This document shows positions 7,674 to 14,127 of a DNA stretch of 36,281 nt, in pieces. Below the pieces are notes generated by a model. It did not search any database. It saw nothing but the letters and a program-made list of their open reading frames with translations, and was not told where the DNA came from. Both the position numbers and the translations under genes were made by a program. This DNA is from RGIG8306 sp964426655 (GTDB lineage: Bacteria; Bacillota; Clostridia; Lachnospirales; Lachnospiraceae), in assembly GCA_964426655.1 (NCBI GenBank), contig CAYRQT010000021.1:1-36281 (forward strand), read 5' to 3'. How positions within the stretch are numbered: position 1 is the first letter of the stretch; each line of letters begins with the position of its first letter.

Positions 7674-7989
7674 TGACAGTAGTGACAGTACAGTGACAGT
7701 TCATGTGCACAACTGTCACTGCCATAAACACCCATTCCACAAGGGTTTAAGGCACTTTGGTGACAGTAGTGACAGTTCTTTCAACTCAAGAGCCAAGAAA
7801 AAAATCTTTGTATGCAGTAGGCAGGTATGGGTACAAGGTACAAAGATTATTGAGCGTGTGAGCAAATCAAAAGTTCTGTCACTACTGTCACTAAAACAGT
7901 GCAAATGCCCATTCTGTAAGGGATTTCCTTAGTGACAGTTGCAAAAAGAACTGTCACTGGAACTGTCACTAAATCGCAGGAACTGTCAC
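7673..7989. repeat. Mirror-symmetric iteron array, candidate replication origin
   Basis: Eleven perfect copies of GTGACAGT or its complement lie in 317 bp, plus one 7-of-8 copy at 7875. Forward copies start at 7673, 7682, 7693, 7760, 7769 and 7932. Reverse copies start at 7712, 7884, 7950, 7962 and 7982 (and 7875). Read outward from the centre near 7825.5, the two halves are mirror images in order and orientation (+++-++ against --+---). The inner spacings of 9 and 48 bases are identical on both sides. A 10-bp inverted repeat sits exactly at the same centre. No persuasive gene covers it. Its place directly after a P4-type primase-helicase supports an origin role. Confidence 0.8.
7803..7848. 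repeat. Central stem-loop of the iteron array
   Basis: AATCTTTGTA (7803-7812) and TACAAAGATT (7839-7848) are a perfect 10-bp inverted repeat with a 26-base loop. The midpoint coincides with that of the two iteron blocks. It is A/T-rich at its outer edges, as an unwinding site would be. Confidence 0.7.
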
Positions 7990-8038
7990 CAAAATACAGA
8001 CAGCGCTGATATGCGCAGTCAGAAAGGAGGCAAATGCC

Positions 8039-8284
8039 ATGAGAATTATGGATATTGATGAGAACACCAAGTTTCGTCCGATTGACTTTGACACTGACCG
8101 CTATGTCGGCATGAGTGTAATCAACCGTAAGGATGATGCCCCTGTGCTTATCATGATGAGCAAGTCCAGCAACCCACCGCACTACATGGTCATGGATGGG
8201 ATGTACAAGCAGATGTACTATCTGCGATATGCAGATGCAGTGGACTACTGCAAGCGTATGGGATACATCCGTTCCCGCAATTGA
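8039..8284 (+). CDS. Small element protein of unknown function (81 aa)
   Basis: I do not recognise the family. The 81-residue product is mixed alpha/beta in appearance (SVINRKDDAPVLIMMSK; then HYMVMDGMYKQMYYLRYADAV), with no membrane segment or cysteine motif. An AAAGGAGG site 8 bases before the ATG makes translation very likely. It is the first gene after the iteron array and precedes a zinc-ribbon protein and the capsid gene, all rightward, so it belongs to the element's late or accessory block. Confidence 0.75.
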   Translation: MRIMDIDENTKFRPIDFDTDRYVGMSVINRKDDAPVLIMMSKSSNPPHYMVMDGMYKQMYYLRYADAVDYCKRMGYIRSRN

Positions 8285-8417
8285 CCATAGGGGCGGTCAA
8301 CATCTCCACCGCTGTTATAGCGGAAAACGGGGCAAGGCTCTCACGCACAAAATCGCAAATTCAAAAGGGGTATTAAAACCCTATCACACACAACAACATT
8401 TTAAGGAGGAAAACACT

Positions 8418-8726
8418 ATGATTTATCCAATTATTGCAAACAAAAAGAACAACATCTTACGCACTCATCATTCGTCCTACTCGGAGGAATACGCACAGAG
8501 AATGTGTAACCTGTATCTTTCCGATGAAATCCACAGAGATGATGAAGGAAAGCTGCACAAGTATTATCGTCTCCATGCCAAAGAGCCTCACAGCATCGAG
8601 GATGCTCTTGCTTATGACATCTTATGCCCGGAATGTGCAAACAGAGGAAAGCTCAAGCAGATTGGCAGGGTGCTGAACTACAATGACCTCGGACTGTACA
8701 GATGTCCGTTTTGTGACAAGAAATAA
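8418..8726 (+). CDS. Small zinc-ribbon protein of the mobile element (102 aa)
   Basis: The start is the ATG at 8418, which has AAGGAGG about 8 bases upstream; the longer open frame has no comparable site. The 102-residue product ends in a two-knuckle zinc ribbon: CPEC near residue 70 and CPFC at the C-terminus. The N-terminal part is polar and helical. It lies 14 bases before the capsid gene and is probably co-transcribed with it. A nucleic-acid-binding or capsid-associated role is possible, but nothing more specific can be supported. Confidence 0.75.
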   Translation: MIYPIIANKKNNILRTHHSSYSEEYAQRMCNLYLSDEIHRDDEGKLHKYYRLHAKEPHSIEDALAYDILCPECANRGKLKQIGRVLNYNDLGLYRCPFCDKK

Positions 8727-8740
8727 GGAGGAACACGATT

Positions 8741-9679
8741 ATGAATACAACAATGAAAACACAGGTCTATGCCGGAGAGCCGGAGTATGACAAAAACTTC
8801 TGGGATGTAATGCGTGGCAAGGAACACTGCATTGATAAAATCGCCAAGGGGCGTAACTCCCAGACCGACACCTATGCCGTTCCTGCTCATGCCAACAACA
8901 AATTCGGGAAGGCAATCGAGGGCAAGAGCCTGTTCCGTCAGATCGGCACAGCCTTCAATGCCTATGAAGCCGGATATCGCATCTTTGCCAAGGACTGCGA
9001 TGACCTTGCAGCCTTTGTGCCGGAAGGTGGCATGATTCCGATTTACGAGGGCATGAATGATTTCACTACCACCGTAGTGGAAAGCTGGAAACTCGCAGCC
9101 TTTGTAAAGTTCGATGAGGATTTCATCCATGATGCCACCTTCGATATTGAGAACTATCTGGTGGAGCGTTTTGCAAAGAACTTCGGCAAAGCCGAAACCA
9201 ACGCATTCATCAATGGCACTGGCGAACAGATGCCGACAGGTATTCTTCATGAAAGCAAGGGCGCAGATGTGGCTCTGACCACGGATGCCCTTACTTACGA
9301 TAATATCATCAGCCTGTACTTCTCCGTTAAGCCGGAGTATCGTGCCAACGCAGTGTGGCTTATGAACGATGAAACCGCTATGGCACTCCGCAAACTGAAA
9401 GATGCCGATGGCAATTACCTGTGGCGCAGTACCGATGATACCATCTTTGGCAAAAAGGTCATCATTTCTGAATTCATGCCAAACGCAGAACCGGGCAAAA
9501 AGCCAGTTGCCTTTGGTGATTTTAGCTACTACTGGGTCATTAGCCGTAGTCCTGTCAGTGTTCGCACCATCAAGGAAAAATTTGTGGTGTTAGACCAGAT
9601 TGGCTATCTTGCCTTTGAGTTCATTGATGGCAAGCTGGTACGCTCCGAAGCAATCAAGGTCATTACAATGACCGAATAA
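8741..9679 (+). CDS. HK97-fold phage major capsid protein, stand-alone and without delta domain
   Basis: The 312-residue product matches HK97-family major capsid proteins: the FVPEGGMIPIYEG strand region, the TTTVVESWKLAAFVKFDEDF stretch of the E-loop/spine, DIENYLVERFAKNFGKAETNAF, the hallmark NGTGEQMPTGIL, and a C-terminal KKVIISEFMP...FGDFSYYWV. Full-length precursors usually carry about 100 extra N-terminal residues (the delta scaffold domain). Here the protein opens with DKNFWDVMRGKE, resembling the sequence at the maturation cleavage point. An AAGGAGG site supports the chosen ATG. No portal, protease, terminase or tail gene is nearby. Family call is strong; whether it forms a shell on its own is inference. 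Confidence 0.92.
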   Translation: MNTTMKTQVYAGEPEYDKNFWDVMRGKEHCIDKIAKGRNSQTDTYAVPAHANNKFGKAIEGKSLFRQIGTAFNAYEAGYRIFAKDCDDLAAFVPEGGMIPIYEGMNDFTTTVVESWKLAAFVKFDEDFIHDATFDIENYLVERFAKNFGKAETNAFINGTGEQMPTGILHESKGADVALTTDALTYDNIISLYFSVKPEYRANAVWLMNDETAMALRKLKDADGNYLWRSTDDTIFGKKVIISEFMPNAEPGKKPVAFGDFSYYWVISRSPVSVRTIKEKFVVLDQIGYLAFEFIDGKLVRSEAIKVITMTE

Positions 9680-9754
9680 GCAATTGGCACTGCCTGTGGT
9701 GGATGGTGTTTCCGCCACAGGTGGATGCCTTATCTGATAGAAAGAGGTGGGATT

Positions 9755-9958
9755 ATGAACGCAGCAGAAAACAACACTCATATCACCCATACTTCTATCG
9801 GTGGAACGATGTATATCGTGGAATCAATGGTCAGCGAAAACGCCAGAGAAACCGCATATTCCAAGGTGAAACGGCTGATTTTGAGCAATGTCGGCACTCC
9901 GCTCAAAGTATCAGAAAGTTCACAAATACTTGCAAAATACAACTCGACTTCTGCCTGA
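9755..9958 (+). CDS. TnpW-like transposon-encoded protein
   Basis: This 67-residue protein shows the pattern of the TnpW family of clostridial Tn4451-like transposons: TSIGGTMYIVESMVSENARE followed by a basic segment, YSKVKRLILSN. The ATG at 9755 follows an AGAGGTGGG ribosome binding site; an upstream in-frame ATG at 9725 lacks one. It lies just before the large serine recombinase, as TnpW genes commonly do. Its molecular function is unknown in the family. Confidence 0.7.
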   Translation: MNAAENNTHITHTSIGGTMYIVESMVSENARETAYSKVKRLILSNVGTPLKVSESSQILAKYNSTSA

Positions 9959-10012
9959 TAGTACGGTAATATCGACATACCGATGGGGAGGCTGTCGGAA
10001 AGGATGGTAAAA

Positions 10013-11674
10013 ATGGAAAACAAAAGACAGCCTTACATAGATGCAGCCCTTGGGGAGAAAATCACGGCACTCTATTGCAGATTATCCCGTGATGACGAAC
10101 TCCAAGGTGACAGCAACAGTATTATCAATCAGAAAGCAATACTCAAGAAATATGCTGATGACAACGGATTTACGAACACACAGTTTTTCGTGGACGATGG
10201 TTACAGCGGCACAAACTTTGAACGCCCCGACTTCCAACGCTTGATGGCATTGGTGGATGAAGGTGCTGTGGGCATCATCATTGTCAAGGATATGAGCCGA
10301 CTCGGAAGAGATTATCTGAAGGTCGGCTACTATACCGAGATGGTGTTCCCGGAATCGGACATCCGCTTTATTGCCATTAACAACGGAGTCGACAGTGCCA
10401 GTCAGCAGGATAGCGACTTTACGCCATTCCTCAATATCATCAATGAATGGTATGCCAAGGACACGAGCAAGAAAATCCGTGCAGTGTTCAAGGCAAAGGG
10501 ACAGGCTGGCAAGCCACTCTGCACCAATACACCCTACGGATACAAGAAAGACCCGGAGGACAAGAACCACTGGATTGTAGACGAAGATGCTGCTGCGGTG
10601 GTAAAGGAAATCTTCCACCTGTGCATTTCCGGCTACGGTCCGACACAGATTGCCAAGGAGCTGAAAAAGCGCAAGGTGCTGACCCCTGTAGATTATGCAA
10701 AAAGCAACGGCAGAAATGCTCCTGCGGTCAAACAGACGGATGACCTTTACAAATGGACAACTTCCACGGTGGTTCATATTTTAGAACGGCAGGAGTACCT
10801 TGGTAACACAGTAAACTTCAAAACCCACCGAAAGTCCTATAAGCTGAAAAAGCAAATCAAGAATGACAAGGACGAATGGCAGATTTTCGAAGGTACGCAC
10901 GAAGCCATCATAGATAAGGAAACATTTGATATTGTTCAGCGTATCCGTGATGGCAGGCGCAGATTTACTCCGATGGGTGAAATGCCCACGCTCTCCGGCA
11001 TGGTGTATTGTGCCGATTGTGGCAGCAAGATGTACCAAGTCCGTGCAAGGGGCTGGGAACATGAGAAAGAGCATCTGGTCTGCTCTACCTACCGTAAGCG
11101 TGGCAAGAGCAACTGTACGTCCCACCAGATTCGCAATGTGGTCATAGAACAGCTTCTCTTGGATGACCTGCGCAGAGTGACCGCCTATGCCAGAGAACAT
11201 GAAGCCGAGTTCATTCAGCTTGTGACCAACACATCGGAAAAGGCACTGAACCGAGAACTCCGCAGCAGTCAGAAGGAATACGAACAGGCGAAAGCCCGCA
11301 TTACCGCCCTTGATAAAATTATCCAACGGCTTTATGAGGATAATGTAGTCGGTAAAATCAGCGATGAGCGATTTGCCAAGATGTCCGCTACCTATGAGGC
11401 AGAGCAGAAAGCCTTGGAAAGCCGGATTGCTGAACTGGATGAGTTCATTACCACAGCAAAAGAAAAATCCCTCAATGCCGAATACTTCCTGCAACTGGTA
11501 CAGAAGTACACGGACATCAAGGAATTGGATGCCGAAATCATTCGGGAGTTTGTGGAAAAGATTATCGTGTTCAAGGCAGAAAAAGTCGATGGTCATAGAG
11601 TGCAGCGAATTCAAATCATTTACAACTGCATCGGAGCAGTAGAAATTCCGAGTAAGCATGAAAAAACGGCATAG
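10013..11674 (+). CDS. Large serine recombinase (TnpX-like), integrase of the left element
   Basis: This 553-residue protein has the resolvase catalytic domain with nucleophile Ser25 in TALYCRLSRDD, the conserved KDMSRLGRDYLKVG arginine segment, and the Recombinase domain (about 170-300). A zinc ribbon starts with CADC near residue 333 and includes LVCSTYRKRGKSNC; a long coiled coil and C-terminal DUF4368-like tail follow. This is the architecture of TnpX/TndX enzymes that excise and insert clostridial elements. The start at 10013 is preferred for spacing from GGAAAGG; 10004 or 9983 are alternatives. It is the last element gene, ending about 95 bp before the chromosomal pseudogene, as expected of an integrase beside its attachment site. 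Confidence 0.93.
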   Translation: MENKRQPYIDAALGEKITALYCRLSRDDELQGDSNSIINQKAILKKYADDNGFTNTQFFVDDGYSGTNFERPDFQRLMALVDEGAVGIIIVKDMSRLGRDYLKVGYYTEMVFPESDIRFIAINNGVDSASQQDSDFTPFLNIINEWYAKDTSKKIRAVFKAKGQAGKPLCTNTPYGYKKDPEDKNHWIVDEDAAAVVKEIFHLCISGYGPTQIAKELKKRKVLTPVDYAKSNGRNAPAVKQTDDLYKWTTSTVVHILERQEYLGNTVNFKTHRKSYKLKKQIKNDKDEWQIFEGTHEAIIDKETFDIVQRIRDGRRRFTPMGEMPTLSGMVYCADCGSKMYQVRARGWEHEKEHLVCSTYRKRGKSNCTSHQIRNVVIEQLLLDDLRRVTAYAREHEAEFIQLVTNTSEKALNRELRSSQKEYEQAKARITALDKIIQRLYEDNVVGKISDERFAKMSATYEAEQKALESRIAELDEFITTAKEKSLNAEYFLQLVQKYTDIKELDAEIIREFVEKIIVFKAEKVDGHRVQRIQIIYNCIGAVEIPSKHEKTA

Positions 11675-11749
11675 CCGATATTTACGACTATGCCGAATAT
11701 TTCAGGGATTATAAATCCCTAAGACGCACCAACAAAAGGGAGGATCCTC
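11667..11749. repeat. Inverted repeats at the presumed element-chromosome junction
   Basis: CGGCATAG (11667-11674, covering the recombinase stop) pairs with CTATGCCG (11688-11695). AGGGATT (11704-11710) pairs with AATCCCT (11714-11720). GAGGATCCTC (11740-11749) is palindromic and followed by five T. The last could terminate the recombinase transcript. The attachment site must lie in or near this stretch, but the other end of the element is not available for comparison. Confidence 0.5.
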
Positions 11750-11768
11750 TTTTTCGTAGGGAAAATAA

Positions 11769-12291
11769 TTACAAACAGTGAGGTGATGAGAACAAGATGG
11801 TACACAAATCCTTTGCGAGCTGTCCGGGGGACTGCAAAGCGGATACCTTAGGCCCTTTCCAGGTGCCTCGGGTATGGTTGATCCCGTTCAGCAGTTTAAT
11901 CCCCTGCAGAGGGTAGGGCCAATCCAGCAGATTTCTTGTATAGTCATCCAACAAGAAATCGCCAAGGCCCACACCTCCGGGAACGTAGCGTTGTTTCTGG
12001 TCTCCGCAGGGCAGAAACAATCTATGTGAGGCAGGCAGCCAGCCAGGGGAGGTGCCTGTCCAGCCACATGTTCTTTTCAACACTGGCATAAGGGGCATCC
12101 GGAAGAACAGAAGATAGAATATACAGCTCTGTTTTTCGGGTGCCGGAAAGAAAAAAAGTCAGTGCTTCAATGACAGTCTGCATAGGGGGTAGAGTTAGGA
12201 AATAGCCTCTCTCATACAGGGGAGTAAGAGAGGGGAGCTGCTCAAAAGCGGCCAAAGTTCCATCCATGTCCACAAACAATCGAATGGGCAT
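11769..12291 (-). pseudogene. 5'(3')-deoxyribonucleotidase (NT5C family), frameshifted
   Basis: The N-terminal frame from the ATG at 12291 (AAAGGGGG upstream) reads MPIRLFVDMDGTLAAFEQ, the HAD nucleophile motif DMDGT, and runs to KNMWLDRHLPW, then drifts to a stop. The C-terminal frame continues the family sequence as PASHRLFLPCGDQK through DFLLDDYTRNL to GIKLLNGINHTRGTW. The break lies at 12035-12046, where CAGC is repeated in tandem. Deleting one 4-base unit restores a single frame with the expected spacing between WLD and PCG. The product would dephosphorylate deoxynucleoside monophosphates. It borders the mobile element. A sequencing error is possible but the tandem unit suggests real slippage. 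Confidence 0.75.
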
Positions 12292-12377
12292 GTCATCCGC
12301 CCCCTTTCTGAAAAATGATCCATCTGCAGGGAAGTATAGCATGCATAGAGTCCCTTAAAAAGGACAGACATTAAGTT

Positions 12378-13604
12378 TTAGTGTAGGGAATCTTCTGCTC
12401 CGGGGGAAAGCAAATGGCTCATGAGAGTGTACCCCTTTTCAATCAGAACACCCGTGGCCTTACAACTCTCTTCTGAATAAATCTCTAATCCACTGTTCAG
12501 AGGATGTTCACTTTTATACAGCATGAACGGAATGGGATCAGATACATGGGTTTTTAATGCAATGGGTGTAGGGTGATCGGGCATAACCAGTACATGAAAA
12601 GGTTCTCCGTTTTCCTCCAGTGCCTTTAAGACGGGGCCAAGCACATCCCTGTCAATATACTCAATGGCACGTACCTTGTTTTCGGTCTCTCCCCGGTGGC
12701 CACACTCATCAGGCGCTTCTACATGAATGTAGACCAGATCCTTTCCATCCTCCAGAAGTGTTTTTATGGCAGCAATCCCTTTGCCTTTGAAATTTGTGTG
12801 TATATTTCCCGTAGCACCTTCTACTTCAATAACATTCATTCCCGCACAAAGACCAATTCCTTTGATAAGATCCACAGCAGATATAACAGATCCCTTTACG
12901 CCATAAAGAGATTCAAAATTCTGGACACCGGGACGCGTTCCCTCTCCCCATAACCAGATAGAATTTGCAGGATGGAGGCCTCGGGCTTCCCGGGCCTTAT
13001 TGACGGGATGATCTTTTAATACGGCATAGCTACGCTCCATCAAATCCAGAACCATAGGATTTTTAGGGAGATAGGGGCCCACTACCTTGTCGGAAATATC
13101 ATGGGGGGGAGTCAGCTGCAGCTGTGTTTGCCCATTTGCCCAGATCAGGCAGTGGCGATAGCTGATGCCAGTATAAAAAGTGAGGACATCGTTGGAAAGT
13201 GCCTCATTCACAGCCTGAATTAACTGGTCCGCTTCCTCCGTGGTTATTTCTTCGGCACTATAATCCACCATGGTTTTGGCTGTATAGTCCGCTTCGTCAG
13301 ACAGGGTGACCAGGTTGCATCGAAAGGCCACATCGGTGTCTTTCATCTGAATGCCGATGCTTACAGCCTCCAGAGGAGAACGGCCGGTATAGCAGGTCAG
13401 GGGATCATATCCCATGGCAGATAAATTGGCAACGTCGCTGCCGGGTTTTAAGGTCGGCGGCACCGTGCGGACCATTCCCATATAAGAAAAGGGAGCAAGG
13501 CGATCCATATTTGGCTTGTAGGCAGCTTCCAGAGGGGTTTTATTTCCCAGGGAAGGGATGGGGAAATCCGCCATGCCATCCCCTAACATTATAACATATT
13601 TCAT
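12378..13604 (-). CDS. apgM: Cofactor-independent phosphoglycerate mutase, archaeal type
   Basis: This enzyme of the alkaline-phosphatase superfamily interconverts 3- and 2-phosphoglycerate in glycolysis. The 408-residue product begins with the typical MKYVIMLGDGMADFP metal-binding segment, has the GSDVANLSAMGYDP region with the catalytic Ser, and ends with VMPDHPTPIALKTH, which supplies the metal-binding Asp and His. The ATG at 13604 has an AAAGGA site; the open frame extends upstream without support. It is transcribed leftward toward the pseudogene and away from leuA, and appears monocistronic. In many Clostridia such proteins are annotated next to homoserine kinase genes; no such neighbour is present here. 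Confidence 0.92.
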   Translation of the reverse strand: MKYVIMLGDGMADFPIPSLGNKTPLEAAYKPNMDRLAPFSYMGMVRTVPPTLKPGSDVANLSAMGYDPLTCYTGRSPLEAVSIGIQMKDTDVAFRCNLVTLSDEADYTAKTMVDYSAEEITTEEADQLIQAVNEALSNDVLTFYTGISYRHCLIWANGQTQLQLTPPHDISDKVVGPYLPKNPMVLDLMERSYAVLKDHPVNKAREARGLHPANSIWLWGEGTRPGVQNFESLYGVKGSVISAVDLIKGIGLCAGMNVIEVEGATGNIHTNFKGKGIAAIKTLLEDGKDLVYIHVEAPDECGHRGETENKVRAIEYIDRDVLGPVLKALEENGEPFHVLVMPDHPTPIALKTHVSDPIPFMLYKSEHPLNSGLEIYSEESCKATGVLIEKGYTLMSHLLSPGAEDSLH

Positions 13605-13740
13605 TGCTGTGACATCCTTTCTTAATCGGAGTAAAATGTTGAGTAAAGGGAGAAACTCACAAATGAGGTTCAAAACCCGCTTTAGTATAGCATATTTTAG
13701 TGAAAAGGAAAGAGAAATCCGGAAAAAACGGGGGAAGTAG

Positions 13741-13770
13741 TTGACAAAAATCCCTTATTTGTGGTAACGT
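13741..13770 (+). promoter_or_regulatory. Predicted promoter of the leuA T-box leader
   Basis: TTGACA (13741-13746) and TAACGT (13765-13770) are 18 bases apart, directly ahead of the leader RNA. Confidence 0.65.
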
Positions 13771-13777
13771 TAAAGAA

Positions 13778-14078
13778 ATTCAGAAAAGGCGTTGACGAGG
13801 AGTAGTAGGAGAATCCCTGCTGTCAGAGAGCTGTTGGTAGGTGCGAAACAGTGGAGGGGATGCTTTGAACTGTCCTTTGAGCTTCTACCCGAAAGCCGGT
13901 AGGCAAGTAGACGTAGACGGAACCGACCGTTATTGCGGAGAAGGTATAAGGCAGCTATGACTGTCCGTACTGGTGAGCGCATGGTGGATGCACCATGAAA
14001 CTGGAGTGGTACCGCGTGAGGATTCATCCTCCCGTCTCTAGGGGTAAATGCCCCTGAAGACGGGGGGATTTTTTGGTT
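13778..14078 (+). promoter_or_regulatory. T-box riboswitch (tRNA-Leu sensing) controlling leuA
   Basis: The T-box core TGGTACCGCG is at 14007-14016 in the context AACTGGAGTGGTACCGCG. The stem I landmarks CAGAGAGC and TTGGTAGGTGCGAA are at about 13823-13846. The trinucleotide CTG at 13870-13872, directly after GAA, is the likeliest specifier and is a leucine codon, fitting the downstream 2-isopropylmalate synthase. A terminator follows the T-box. Uncharged tRNA-Leu would stabilise the antiterminator and switch leuA on. The class is certain; the specifier position is by pattern only. Confidence 0.93.
14027..14074 (+). terminator. Attenuator terminator of the leuA T-box
   Basis: TCCTCCCGTCT (14027-14037) pairs with AGACGGGGGGA (14058-14068) with one G-U pair, enclosing a small hairpin AGGGG/CCCCT (14040-14055). 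Six T follow. It is mutually exclusive with the T-box antiterminator. Confidence 0.9.
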
Positions 14079-14127
14079 ATTGACACATCATCAGCCGCAA
14101 AGGGGCGGCAGAGGAGGACAAAAAGGA

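Noticed and set aside
7648..7932. Open frame of 94 codons with Cys/His-rich segments across the iteron array
   Set aside because: It starts inside the primase gene, has no ribosome binding site, and its Ser-Asp and Thr-Val repeats are the direct translation of the GTGACAGT copies. The symmetric DNA organisation is a better explanation.
7673..7989. Could the octamer array be a CRISPR array?
   Set aside because: Repeats are only 8 bp, in both orientations, with uneven spacing and no cas genes.
10781..11659. 292-codon open frame opposite the large serine recombinase
   Set aside because: Antisense shadow of a gene with complete recombinase motifs.
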